NCBI GenBank assembly: GCA_049366695.1
Contig: JBMNCR010000092.1
Span: forward strand, 1 to 50,982
Origin: JBMNCR01 sp049366695
GTDB lineage: Bacteria > Bacillota > Clostridia > Eubacteriales > Alkalibacteraceae
Length of the DNA: 50,982 bases
Direction: 5' to 3'
The number at the start of each line of letters is the position of its first letter. Position 1 is the stretch's first letter. Positions 27,095 through 35,103 of the stretch are shown here, in pieces. The notes beneath the pieces were generated by a model that had not been told where the DNA came from, did not search any database, and saw nothing but the letters and a program-made list of their open reading frames with translations. The translations under genes were made by a program, and so were the position numbers.

Positions 27095-27445
27095 ATGAAC
27101 TCTAAAACCAAAGAACCAAAAGAATTATTGAATAACTATTTAAAAGGCATGAAAGATTTATCATATGACAAACAGGATATTATAAAATCATTTGAGGGAT
27201 TATTACAAGGTATATATGCAAAGGGAAATCTAGATATTAAGACAAAGGAATTAATTAGTATAGGAATCTCAACTTATACCAACTGCGAATATACGATAGT
27301 TTATCATGTTAATCAAGCTTTGAAGGCTGGTGCTACTAAGGAAGAAATAATAGAGGCTTCATTAGTTTCAGTAGCTTTTGGTGGCATAACTTCCATGTCA
27401 TATGCTGTTACATTAATAAAAGAATCTATAGAAGCTTTCAGCTAA
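27095..27445 (+). CDS. AhpD-like / carboxymuconolactone decarboxylase family protein
   Basis: Small all-helical protein of 116 residues. The family motif region reads NCEYTIVYHVNQALKAGATKE. One cysteine and the histidine of the AhpD-type CX2CX3H motif are present, but the second cysteine is threonine, so a classical CXXC disulphide peroxidase cycle is not possible. This variant appears in many uncharacterised clostridial relatives. GGAGGT precedes the ATG. The gene stands alone. Confidence 0.8.
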   Translation: MNSKTKEPKELLNNYLKGMKDLSYDKQDIIKSFEGLLQGIYAKGNLDIKTKELISIGISTYTNCEYTIVYHVNQALKAGATKEEIIEASLVSVAFGGITSMSYAVTLIKESIEAFS

Positions 27446-27740
27446 TACAATTATATTTATTTAATTAAATCTATAAGAATAGGCATGTCATTTGCATGAA
27501 AAAATTGAATTAGTATATAGGAAATAATAGAGTGCATAACAAAGTAGAAGATATTGAAAAGTGAATAAGTAGAAATAGAAGAAAGTACAAATATTTTATC
27601 TAAATCTTTAATATAATGTTTCAATATAGTAGTTATGTCTGGAATTTGCTATTGTATTAATAATACACCTAAATCTATTATGTACGCGAGTATTTGGTTG
27701 TTTAATTATGCGATTGCCCTGCAATGAGTTAAGATGATGA
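27446..27740. other. Intergenic region before tRNA-Ser with degenerate repeats
   Basis: There is no gene. 27527-27590 is the G/A-rich repeat type (GAGTGCATAACAAAGTAGAAG). 27648-27672 (TTTGCTATTGTATTAATAATAC) matches the tail of the repeat found at 32713 and 41566. Confidence 0.4.
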
Positions 27741-27769
27741 TTGACATTTGTCTATTGTCAATGTATAAT
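27741..27769 (+). promoter_or_regulatory. Consensus promoter for tRNA-Ser (and probably the SRP RNA)
   Basis: TTGACA (27741-27746), a 17-base spacer and TATAAT (27764-27769) are a perfect vegetative promoter, about 25 bases before the tRNA. Confidence 0.9.
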
Positions 27770-27794
27770 TATATTCCGTGTTATTTATAACGCT

Positions 27795-27886
27795 GGAGAG
27801 ATGTCCGAGTTGGCTGAAGGAGCACGCCTGGAAAGCGTGTGTGCGTCAAAAGCGTACCGGGGGTTCGAATCCCCCTTTCTCCGCCA
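27795..27886 (+). tRNA. tRNA-Ser(GGA)
   Basis: The acceptor GGAGAGA pairs with TTTCTCC (one wobble), followed by the discriminator G and an encoded CCA. The anticodon arm CACGC-CTGGAAA-GCGTG gives anticodon GGA. A long variable arm and the T-loop GGTTCGAATCC are present, as expected for class II serine tRNA. Confidence 0.97.
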
Positions 27887-27932
27887 TTACTATATAATAC
27901 AATGTCTTATTTGACATTTTGTATACACTTTT

Positions 27933-28198
27933 GTCGTGTTAGACGGGGAGTTAGCGGTGCCTTGTACCTGCAATCCGCTATAGCAGGGTTTAATTCCCGA
28001 CGGAGGGTATAGTTTTTAAAGTCTGACCTTAATAAGTGGTGTTGATGATTGGGCCCTGTGCAATAGAAACTTGTGAACCCCGCCAGATCCGGAAGGAAGC
28101 AACGGTAAGTAAGTTCTTCTATGTGCCGCAGGTTTACCTGATCTGAGCTAACTGTTAGGGTAACGTTTGAAAGCTATATTCGATGAAGGGTGCACGAC
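27933..28198 (+). ncRNA. ffs: Signal recognition particle RNA, large Firmicutes type
   Basis: GTCGTG (27933) and CACGAC (28193) close the molecule, giving about 266 bases. The 5' part (GGGGAGTTAGCGGTGCC, GCAATCCGCTATAGCAGGG) is the characteristic Alu-domain start. The S-domain core GATCCGGAAGGAAGCAAC carries the GGAA tetraloop and the Ffh-binding asymmetric loop. The position immediately upstream of dnaX is standard. A terminator follows. Confidence 0.95.
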
Positions 28199-28234
28199 TT
28201 TTATTTAAAAAAATATAATATTTTTTGATAACTT

Positions 28235-28260
28235 AAGAACTTCTAGGAAGTTCTTTTTAT
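28235..28260 (+). terminator. Terminator after the SRP RNA
   Basis: AAGAACTTC (28235-28243) pairs perfectly with GAAGTTCTT (28247-28255) around TAG, followed by T residues. Confidence 0.8.
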
Positions 28261-28317
28261 TAATTGATAATTATCTGATATAATATTTACAAATATTTTT
28301 TACTAGGAGAGATAAAT

Positions 28318-29883
28318 GTGGAATACATTGCATTATATCGGCGTTATAGACCAAAAAACTTTTCTGAAATTATTGGTCAAGATAATATTGTAACAATATT
28401 GAAAAATCAGATATCAATGGAAAAAATATCTCACGCATATCTTTTTTGTGGGACAAGAGGAACTGGAAAAACATCAGCAGCTAAAATTTTTGCAAAGGCC
28501 GTTAATTGTGAACAAAATGAAAGTGGAGAGCCTTGTGGTATATGTAATGTATGTAAAAATATAGAGAAAAGTAGTATAATGGATATTATTGAAATAGATG
28601 CTGCATCTAATAGAGGTGTAGATGAAATAAGAGAGTTAAGGGAAAAAGTCAAATATCCTCCTACTTTAGGAACAAACAAAGTATATATAATTGATGAAGT
28701 TCATATGCTTACTCAGGAGGCTTTTAATGCTTTACTAAAAACATTAGAAGAACCACCTAAACATGTTATCTTTATATTAGCAACTACCGAGCCCAATAAA
28801 TTACCAACAACTATTTTATCTAGGTGTCAAAGATTTAATTTTAAAAGAATAGAGATTAAAGATATAATATCTAAAATGTCTTTTATTTGTGAAGAATTAA
28901 ATGTCACAATCCATGAGGAAACGTTAAAATTAATTGCAAAGAATTCTGATGGTGCTATGAGAGATGCTTTAAGTATATTGGAACAGTGTTTATCCATAAG
29001 TATCAATAACGAAGTTTGTTATGAAAATGTACGTGAATTAATGGGACTTAGTGATGATAATACTGTTTATTCAATAGTTGAAACTATTATTGATAAAGAT
29101 GTAAGCAGGGGATTAAATTATCTCGAAAAAGCCTATAAAAATGGGCAGGAAATAAGTCAATTGGTAAATCAGTTAATACTATGTTTTAGAGATATATTAA
29201 TTTATAAGATAACTAATAAATCTGATAATCTAAATGAAATAACAGAAGAAAATCAAGTAAATTTAATGAAATTAGGAAATAAAATTGAGAAAGAATATTT
29301 AGGGGAATTTATTGAGATACTTTCAGATATGGAAAATAAAATAAAGTATTCTACATTGCCTAAAGTATTGATGGAAGTTATAATGATAAAGTTATGTTGT
29401 TTTGATATAGATGATATAGAGAAAAAAAATAAACAGCATAGTATTAATTTGAAGACAAATACTTATCAAAATCATAAAAAAGAAGTAAAAGAAAAAAATG
29501 AAAAAGCTACTGAAAAGAGAGAAAAAGTAATTGAGAAGAATGAAGAACTAGTATCAGTAGGATCTAACACTCAAAACAATGAAAAAATTGATTGGGATAA
29601 AATATGTAAAAGTATAATAAAGAAAAAACCGCTTGTAGGTACATCTTTACAAATGGGTAAAGCGAGTATTAAAAACGATGACATAGTAGAAATAATATTT
29701 GATAAAAAAGATTCTATACATTTAATAAGTATTAATAAAAACAAATCATTTATTGAAGAGGAAATTAATAATATATATAATAAAGCTGTTTTATTACAAT
29801 GTAAAATTGAAGAAGAGAATGATATGGTAAAGTTAGCAAAAAATCTATTTGGACATGATAAAGTTCATGTAATAGAAGATTAA
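28318..29883 (+). CDS. dnaX: DnaX, DNA polymerase III subunits gamma/tau
   Basis: Clamp-loader ATPase of the replisome. Residues 1-360 form the AAA+ module: RRYRPKNFSEIIGQ at the start, Walker A GTRGTGKTS, a zinc site CX8CX2CX2C (from CEQNESGEPC), DEVHML, and the SRC motif in LSRCQRF. Residues 380-430 are a charged linker and 430-521 a short tau domain. Total length is 521 residues, in the usual clostridial range. Start GTG 28318 has AGGAGAG upstream. It is first in dnaX-ybaB-recR. Confidence 0.97.
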   Translation: MEYIALYRRYRPKNFSEIIGQDNIVTILKNQISMEKISHAYLFCGTRGTGKTSAAKIFAKAVNCEQNESGEPCGICNVCKNIEKSSIMDIIEIDAASNRGVDEIRELREKVKYPPTLGTNKVYIIDEVHMLTQEAFNALLKTLEEPPKHVIFILATTEPNKLPTTILSRCQRFNFKRIEIKDIISKMSFICEELNVTIHEETLKLIAKNSDGAMRDALSILEQCLSISINNEVCYENVRELMGLSDDNTVYSIVETIIDKDVSRGLNYLEKAYKNGQEISQLVNQLILCFRDILIYKITNKSDNLNEITEENQVNLMKLGNKIEKEYLGEFIEILSDMENKIKYSTLPKVLMEVIMIKLCCFDIDDIEKKNKQHSINLKTNTYQNHKKEVKEKNEKATEKREKVIEKNEELVSVGSNTQNNEKIDWDKICKSIIKKKPLVGTSLQMGKASIKNDDIVEIIFDKKDSIHLISINKNKSFIEEEINNIYNKAVLLQCKIEEENDMVKLAKNLFGHDKVHVIED

Positions 29884-29912
29884 AATATATTTTTTTTAAG
29901 GAGGATATGTAA

Positions 29913-30251
29913 ATGGCAAAAAATAAATTTTCTGGTGGTATGGGCAATATGGGAAATATGATGAAACAAGTGCAAAAGATGCAGCAAGAAATGCAAAAAG
30001 TTCAAGCTGAATTAGAAGAAAAAGAAGTAGAAGCTACATCTGGTGGTGGAGCTGTTACCGTTGTTGCAACAGGCAAGAAAAACATAGTATCCATTAAAAT
30101 TAAACCTGAAGTTGTGGATGAAGATGATATTGAGATGTTAGAAGATTTAATTTTAGCAGCAGTAAATGAAGCGTTGAGAAGTGCAGATGAAATGGTTGCA
30201 GGTGAAATGAGTAAAATTACAGGTGGAATGAATATTCCAGGATTATTTTAG
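29913..30251 (+). CDS. ybaB: YbaB/EbfC nucleoid-associated protein
   Basis: Small DNA-binding dimer of 112 residues. An N-terminal Met/Gln-rich helix (MGNMMKQVQKMQQEMQKVQ) is followed by the conserved GGGAVTVVATGKKN and DEDDIEMLEDLI segments. AAGGAGG precedes the ATG. It sits between dnaX and recR as in most bacteria. Confidence 0.95.
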   Translation: MAKNKFSGGMGNMGNMMKQVQKMQQEMQKVQAELEEKEVEATSGGGAVTVVATGKKNIVSIKIKPEVVDEDDIEMLEDLILAAVNEALRSADEMVAGEMSKITGGMNIPGLF

Positions 30252-30308
30252 TAATATTCACAGAGAATTTAGAAGGTATTTTGAGTTATATTAAAAATGA
30301 GGTGGACA

Positions 30309-30908
30309 ATGTCATATTATTCAGCACCTATTTCTAAGTTGATACATGAATTCAGTAAGTTACCTGGTATTGGAAATAAAACAGCGCAAAGATTAGCACT
30401 TTACATTTTAAAAATGTCAAAGGATGATGCAAGATCTTTAGCTGAAGCAATAGTTGAAGCAAGGGATAAGACTATCAATTGTTCCATATGCTATAATATA
30501 ACTTCCGAAGATCCATGTTATATCTGTAGTGACCCTAAAAGAGATAAGAGTACTTTATGTGTGGTACAGGAGTCGAAAGATATCATTGCAATTGAAAAGA
30601 CAAAAGATTATAAAGGGTTATACCATGTTCTTCAAGGAGTTATTTCTCCGATGGAAGGTATAGGTCCTAATGAAATAAGGATAAAAGAGTTGATACTAAG
30701 ACTTCAAAAAGAGGATGTGAAAGAAGTGATCATAGCGACTAATCCTAATATTGAAGGGGAAGCTACAGCTATGTATATTTCAAAATTAATTAAACCGTCA
30801 GGGATTAAAGTGACGAGAATTGCTCATGGTATACCTGTAGGCGGAGACTTAGAGTATACTGATGAGGTCACTATTTTAAAAGCATTTGAAGGTAGGGTAG
30901 TTTTATAG
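30309..30908 (+). CDS. recR: RecR recombination mediator
   Basis: Zinc-finger and Toprim protein that helps load RecA at gaps with RecO/RecF. The 199 residues contain the helix-hairpin-helix LPGIGNKTAQRLA, a four-cysteine zinc site (CSICYNITSEDPCYIC), the Toprim start TLCVVQESKDIIAIE, and the C-terminal TRIAHGIPVGGDLEYTDE. ATG 30309 is chosen because GAGGTGG lies between it and an in-frame ATG at 30297, and it gives the standard length. Confidence 0.96.
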   Translation: MSYYSAPISKLIHEFSKLPGIGNKTAQRLALYILKMSKDDARSLAEAIVEARDKTINCSICYNITSEDPCYICSDPKRDKSTLCVVQESKDIIAIEKTKDYKGLYHVLQGVISPMEGIGPNEIRIKELILRLQKEDVKEVIIATNPNIEGEATAMYISKLIKPSGIKVTRIAHGIPVGGDLEYTDEVTILKAFEGRVVL

Positions 30909-31223
30909 AAAGAGCAATCAAATTGCATACTAAAAGCAAACTTTTTATCAAAAACAGAATACATTCTATTAGAATAACCGGCTCAACGAAAGTGAATTTT
31001 TTCTTTGAGCCTTTTTCTAATATATATTTAGAAATAAGTATTAATGAATTACCTATTTTATGATAACTGAGTTAACTATGATTAATTAGCGAAAAGTAGA
31101 TTTAGTAGCAATTCAAATGATTGGATATACTATCAAAAACTGAGTTATTACAATAATTAATAAAAAAGATTAGGTGAAGCAAATAAAACGCAGATCATTT
31201 CGTTATTTAATAAGGAGAACTTT
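30909..31223. other. Intergenic region between recR and the AAA ATPase
   Basis: This is 315 bases holding the recR terminator (30980-31017) and otherwise AT-rich sequence. AGTTAACTATGATTAA at 31071 resembles short stretches near 33027 and 2834. No gene and no clear promoter. Confidence 0.4.
30980..31017 (+). terminator. Terminator of dnaX-ybaB-recR
   Basis: GGCTCAA (30980-30986) pairs with TTGAGCC (31005-31011), with further GAAA/TTTC pairing inside, followed by TTTTT. Confidence 0.8.
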
Positions 31224-31973
31224 ATGAGTTTAGAGCATATCAAACACTATATTAGAAGTGTAGAACTTCAACAGAATCAAATACCTAATTTTCATGATTA
31301 TCCATTTAATCTCTCTGCTGTTCGTAATCTATCTAGTTTAAAATTTCATCCTAAAGTTACATTTTTTGTAGGTGAGAATGGAACTGGAAAATCAACTATT
31401 TTAGAAGCAATTGCAACAGCTTATGGTTTTAATCCAGAAGGTGGAACAAAAAACTTTAATTTTTCATCCATGAATACACATTCGCAATTATATCATTATA
31501 TTAAGCTGATAAAAGGTGTCAATATGCCAAAGGATGGATTTTTTCTTAGAGCAGAGAGTTTCTATAATGTAGCTACAAATATTGATGAACTGGATAAAGA
31601 CGAAGGAGGACCTCCAATTATTAATAGTTATGGAGGAATATCATTGCATAAACAGTCACATGGGGAATCTTTTCTATCTCTTCTTATTAATAAATTTATG
31701 GGAAAAGGGATTTACATATTAGATGAACCAGAGGCTGCTCTGTCACCTACAAGACAAATGACTATGATTTCTAGAATACATGAATTAGTACAACAAGATA
31801 GCCAATTTATAATTGCGACCCATTCTCCTATTATTATGGCATATCCAGATTGTATTATTTATGAAATAAAAGAAGGTTTCAATAAAGTTAAATACGAAGA
31901 AACTGAGCATTATCAGGTTACGAAAGCCTTTTTAAATAGCACACAAAAAATGTTAAATATATTGATAAAATAA
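31224..31973 (+). CDS. AAA/ABC-type ATPase (COG3910-like)
   Basis: A 249-residue soluble ATPase with Walker A FVGENGTGKST, a degenerate signature around KQSHGESFLSLL, Walker B GIYILDEPEAAL and the switch histidine in IIATHSPIIMA. This head domain without a transporter partner is common in bacteria. No nuclease gene follows, so it does not look like a two-gene defence system. The function is unknown. The next gene starts 20 bases downstream. Confidence 0.8.
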   Translation: MSLEHIKHYIRSVELQQNQIPNFHDYPFNLSAVRNLSSLKFHPKVTFFVGENGTGKSTILEAIATAYGFNPEGGTKNFNFSSMNTHSQLYHYIKLIKGVNMPKDGFFLRAESFYNVATNIDELDKDEGGPPIINSYGGISLHKQSHGESFLSLLINKFMGKGIYILDEPEAALSPTRQMTMISRIHELVQQDSQFIIATHSPIIMAYPDCIIYEIKEGFNKVKYEETEHYQVTKAFLNSTQKMLNILIK

Positions 31974-31993
31974 TACGGGAAGGTGCTAGGAAG

Positions 31994-32647
31994 ATGAAGA
32001 TTAAAAAAATTATAGACTTATCACATGAGATAAATGATGATATGCAAGTTTATCCTGGTGATCCCAAGGTATCAATATCTGATTTTTTAACTCATGAAAA
32101 GGATGGCTATAATGTATCAAAACTTGATTTTGGAATGCATACTGGTACACATATTAATGTACCGTATCATTTTAAAAAGAATGGGTCTAAGATTACAGAT
32201 ATCGATATAAATAATTTTATTGGTATTGGAGTATTAGTTGATATAAGTTATAAAAAATTTCATGAAGAAATAACTATTTTAGATATAAAAGACTATATAG
32301 AAGATATTAAGAAAAGCAATTTTATTATATTTAAAACAGGAATGGATAAATATTTTAATTCAAACGATTATTTGTCTCACCCATATTTATCAATAGAATG
32401 TGCATCATATATTTCTAAATTGAGTATTAGCATTGTAGCAATAGATGTATTAAGCGTTGATAAAACATTAAGTGATAATTATCCTGTTCACGATATCTTA
32501 CTAAGTAATAATATTTTAATTGTAGAAAATCTTTGCAATTTATCCGGTGTAAAAAAGAGAATAGGTTTGTATTCATTTTTGCCATTAAAGATAAAAAATG
32601 GAGATGGTTCTCCTATTAGAGCGGTATTTATTGATGATTTTTCTTAG
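31994..32647 (+). CDS. Cyclase/kynurenine-formamidase family metal hydrolase
   Basis: A 217-residue protein of the metal-dependent hydrolase family that includes bacterial KynB. It begins KIIDLSHEINDDMQVYPGDP, and the metal/catalytic motif region reads HTGTHINVPYHF. The family motif is HXGTHXDXPXH, so the usual aspartate is asparagine here. C-terminal ENLCNLSGV is conserved. No other tryptophan-catabolic gene is present, so the substrate is unknown. Confidence 0.78.
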   Translation: MKIKKIIDLSHEINDDMQVYPGDPKVSISDFLTHEKDGYNVSKLDFGMHTGTHINVPYHFKKNGSKITDIDINNFIGIGVLVDISYKKFHEEITILDIKDYIEDIKKSNFIIFKTGMDKYFNSNDYLSHPYLSIECASYISKLSISIVAIDVLSVDKTLSDNYPVHDILLSNNILIVENLCNLSGVKKRIGLYSFLPLKIKNGDGSPIRAVFIDDFS

Positions 32648-33077
32648 GAAAAGATTAATAAAAATATGGAAATAATGGATAGCATAATATCGTTGATGTT
32701 TATTTTAAAATAATCTAAACTGAGTTTGGATATACACCATTACCGTCAACAGCCGATAATTCTTAACTTTTATTTTTTCCTTCTTTAGAATTAAGCCAAG
32801 CTAAAATTTGATATTGTATTAAAACACACTATATATTTTATGTAGATATTTACTTTAAACGAAGTTTTTAAAGAAATTTAAAATTTAATGATAAGAATAA
32901 CCGTGACAATTCAAAGAAAAAATAAATTTATAATTACGGAATGATGGAGTGCAAAATAAAATTAATGAGTAGTTTTAAATAACTGAGAAGATGCATTTGC
33001 TAACATTTCTGGATAGAAGAAAAGACTAACTATGATTAACCGTTCATGTGATTGTTGTGTACATTATGAAGAACAGC
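32648..33077. other. Intergenic region carrying a dispersed repeat
   Basis: There is no gene in this stretch. It contains the dispersed repeat copy at 32713-32870 and a G/A-rich block near 32943 (ATGGAGTGCAAAATAAAATT) resembling 27525. Confidence 0.45.
32713..32870. repeat. Dispersed intergenic repeat, copy A
   Basis: Aligns by eye with 41566-41715. Shared blocks include ATATACACCATTACC, AACAGCC, TATAATTCTTAAC or GATAATTCTTAAC, GAATTAAGC.AAGCTAA, and TTTG.TATTG.ATT. A partial third copy lies near 27648. No open frame is conserved between copies. Confidence 0.65.
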
Positions 33078-33106
33078 TTGTATTATTTATTCAAAAATGA
33101 TATTAT
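33078..33106 (+). promoter_or_regulatory. Candidate promoter of the rpiB-like operon
   Basis: TTGTAT (33078-33083), a 17-base spacer and TATTAT (33101-33106). Initiation near 33113 would give a leader of about 97 bases that contains the terminator hairpin at 33136. Confidence 0.45.
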
Positions 33107-33135
33107 AAATTTATAAGCCGTGTGAATAAAGTGAA

Positions 33136-33187
33136 GGCCGTAGATGAATCTTAATATTAAGATTTATTTGCGGTCTTTTAATTTTTT
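33136..33187 (+). terminator. Terminator hairpin in the leader of the rpiB-like gene (possible attenuator)
   Basis: An 18-base-pair stem (33136-33153 with 33158-33175, including wobble pairs) has an ATAT loop and is followed by TTTTAATTTTTTT. It ends about 23 bases before the rpiB ATG, leaving no room for a promoter, so transcripts must read through it. Confidence 0.7.
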
Positions 33188-33210
33188 TAATTAAATAAGG
33201 AGGTATTTAT

Positions 33211-33660
33211 ATGAAAATTGCAATTGGTTGTGATGAAGCAGGTGTGCAGTTAAAGAATGCTATAAGGGACTTTGTAAAAGACAAAGGTCATGAGGTGGAA
33301 TATTTTGGACTTGAAGAAGGAGAAAGTGTATTATATCCTCTTATTGCAGAAAAGATTGCAAAATCTGTAGCAGAGGGAAAAAATGAAAGAGGAATAATAA
33401 TCTGCGGAACTGGTATTGGTATGGCTATAACAGCTAATAAAATACCTGGAATAAGAGCTACAGTTGCAAATGATGTATATTCAGCTGAAAGATCTATTAA
33501 AAGCAATAATTGTCAAATAATAACCATGGGACAAAGAGTAATTGGTATAGAGAGAGCTAAAACAATTATTGAAGCATGGTTAAATTCCCAGTTTGTAAAT
33601 GGAAGTTCTACACCTAAAGTAGAAAAGATAATTGAAATTGACAATAAATATAGAAAATAA
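33211..33660 (+). CDS. RpiB/LacA/LacB-family sugar-phosphate isomerase with altered active site
   Basis: An aldose-ketose isomerase fold of 149 residues, the same length as E. coli RpiB and apparently alignable without gaps. The general base C65 in ICGTGIGMAI (C66 in E. coli) and T67 are kept. H10 of E. coli is E9, the ring-opening H99 is S98, and the phosphate-binding R133/H134/R137 are S132, S133 and K136. True ribose-5-phosphate isomerase activity is therefore doubtful. A tetrose phosphate or another open-chain substrate is possible (inference). AGGAGG precedes the ATG, and the GpsA-like gene follows after 12 bases. Confidence 0.85.
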   Translation: MKIAIGCDEAGVQLKNAIRDFVKDKGHEVEYFGLEEGESVLYPLIAEKIAKSVAEGKNERGIIICGTGIGMAITANKIPGIRATVANDVYSAERSIKSNNCQIITMGQRVIGIERAKTIIEAWLNSQFVNGSSTPKVEKIIEIDNKYRK

Positions 33661-33672
33661 AGGCGGGATTAT

Positions 33673-34722
33673 ATGAGTACTGTAACAATAATAGGTGCCG
33701 GGGCAATGGGAAGTGCATTAACAGTTCCTCTAGTGAAGAATGGACATAAAGTAAAACTATGGGGTACTGAACTAGATGACATGATTATAGAAGATTTAAA
33801 AAATAATAAAGTACATCCTAAACATAAACATGTTTTACCTAAAGATATTGAACTTTATTATTCTAATGAGCTTGAAAAAGCCTTAGAAACCAGTAAATAT
33901 ATAATTATGGCAATCACATCGGATGCGCTTGGTAAAGTATTTGAAAGAGTTGTACCATATCTAAAGAGTGATATGCTTATAGCTACCGTATCGAAAGGTT
34001 TTAATTATAATAAGAATAAAGAAATTGTAATTTTGCCGGAAATTTTAGTTGAAAGATTGCCTGATGGAATAAAAAATATACCTATAATAGCTGTGGGAGG
34101 GCCGTGTAAAGCTAATGAAGTAGTTTATGAAACACCTACAAATGTAGTTTATGCATGTGGAGATATTAATGCAGCTAAAGAATTTAAAGAAGTTATTCAA
34201 ACAGATGTTTATAATGTAAAAATAGATAAAGATGTTATAGGAACAGAGATATCTGTAGCTATGAAAAATGCGTATGCGGTGGCATTGGGATTTGCTGAAG
34301 GATTCAAAGAAATAAATGGGTATAGTCATAACAATACAAAATCTGCATTATTTACTATAGCAGTAGAAGAAATGATGAATTTATCTGAAGCATTAGGGGG
34401 ATGTAAAGAATCTGTTATTGGATTGCCAGGAATTGGAGATCTTGAAGTTACAGGTGAAGCAGGAAGAAATAGGCTTTTAGGAGAAGTAGTTGGTGGAGGA
34501 TTAACAAGTAGTGAAGCAATAAAAAAAATGAAAGATGAAGATATTACTGTTGAAGGTTATCCGGCAATAGAATTTGGTTATAATTTATCCCTAAAACTAA
34601 GAGTAAAAGGAACATTGCCTAAAAAAGGGTTGCCTTTGTTAAACGCACTGTATAGCATACTTTATCAAGATAAAGATTGTTACTCAACTATTAAATCAGT
34701 TTTAAATAAATATTGGGATTAA
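33673..34722 (+). CDS. GpsA-like NAD(P)-dependent polyol-phosphate dehydrogenase
   Basis: Resembles glycerol-3-phosphate dehydrogenase (349 residues). The dinucleotide fold is GAGAMGSAL. GGPCKANEV replaces the usual GPSFA.E, AMKNAYAVALGFAEG holds the catalytic lysine, NNTKSALFTI replaces GxNTKAAL, and GDLEVTGEAGRNR replaces GDL.VTCTS..SRN. The overall fold is intact, but several substrate-site positions differ from housekeeping GpsA, so another polyol phosphate may be used. Paired with the RpiB-like isomerase and closed by a terminator. Lipid-synthesis GpsA is the alternative. Confidence 0.8.
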   Translation: MSTVTIIGAGAMGSALTVPLVKNGHKVKLWGTELDDMIIEDLKNNKVHPKHKHVLPKDIELYYSNELEKALETSKYIIMAITSDALGKVFERVVPYLKSDMLIATVSKGFNYNKNKEIVILPEILVERLPDGIKNIPIIAVGGPCKANEVVYETPTNVVYACGDINAAKEFKEVIQTDVYNVKIDKDVIGTEISVAMKNAYAVALGFAEGFKEINGYSHNNTKSALFTIAVEEMMNLSEALGGCKESVIGLPGIGDLEVTGEAGRNRLLGEVVGGGLTSSEAIKKMKDEDITVEGYPAIEFGYNLSLKLRVKGTLPKKGLPLLNALYSILYQDKDCYSTIKSVLNKYWD

Positions 34723-34753
34723 ATTAATTAAACAAAAATATATACAGAAATTT

Positions 34754-34792
34754 TCTATTGAATACATTAAATGTGTTCGATAGATTTTTTTT
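34754..34792 (+). terminator. Terminator after the GpsA-like gene
   Basis: TCTATTGAATACAT and ATGTGTTCGATAGA (34771-34784) pair along 14 positions with two wobbles around TAA. Eight T residues follow. Confidence 0.88.
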
Positions 34793-35000
34793 GTGAAAAA
34801 TGCTATTAAAAAAGTTTTCAGTTAGAATTTTATGCAAATATTCAGAGAATTTTATTAAACAATAAACTAGCTTTTCAGTATTCTAATAAAAAAACGTTAA
34901 ATATGATTTGTTGTTGCCAGTAAATGGAATATAATATAAGTAAATTACCACGTAAATACTTTTGAGGAAAGATGTTCAAACAATACATAAAAAAAAACTG

Positions 35001-35055
35001 TATACAATTGTAATACCTATTGAAAAATAGTATTGTTAATGTTATTATACAATTG
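35001..35055 (+). promoter_or_regulatory. Promoter with paired operator-like repeats in front of the SorC regulator
   Basis: TTGAAA (35020-35025), a 17-base spacer and TATTAT (35043-35048) form a good promoter. The sequence ATACAATTG occurs upstream (35002-35010) and again overlapping the -10 (35047-35055), 45 bases apart. Paired sites like these suit an autoregulating SorC-family tetramer. The operator role is inference. Confidence 0.5.
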
Positions 35056-35103
35056 AACAAATTCTCAAACAATGAGCAAATGATCGGAGATGAGGTGAGG
35101 CAA

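Noticed and set aside
28318..29883. Programmed frameshift producing a short gamma subunit from dnaX
   Set aside because: No convincing slippery sequence with a following hairpin was seen near the end of the ATPase part.
31224..32647. Two-gene anti-phage defence pair (AAA ATPase plus effector)
   Set aside because: The second gene is a cyclase-family hydrolase, not a nuclease or protease effector, and no other defence gene is near.
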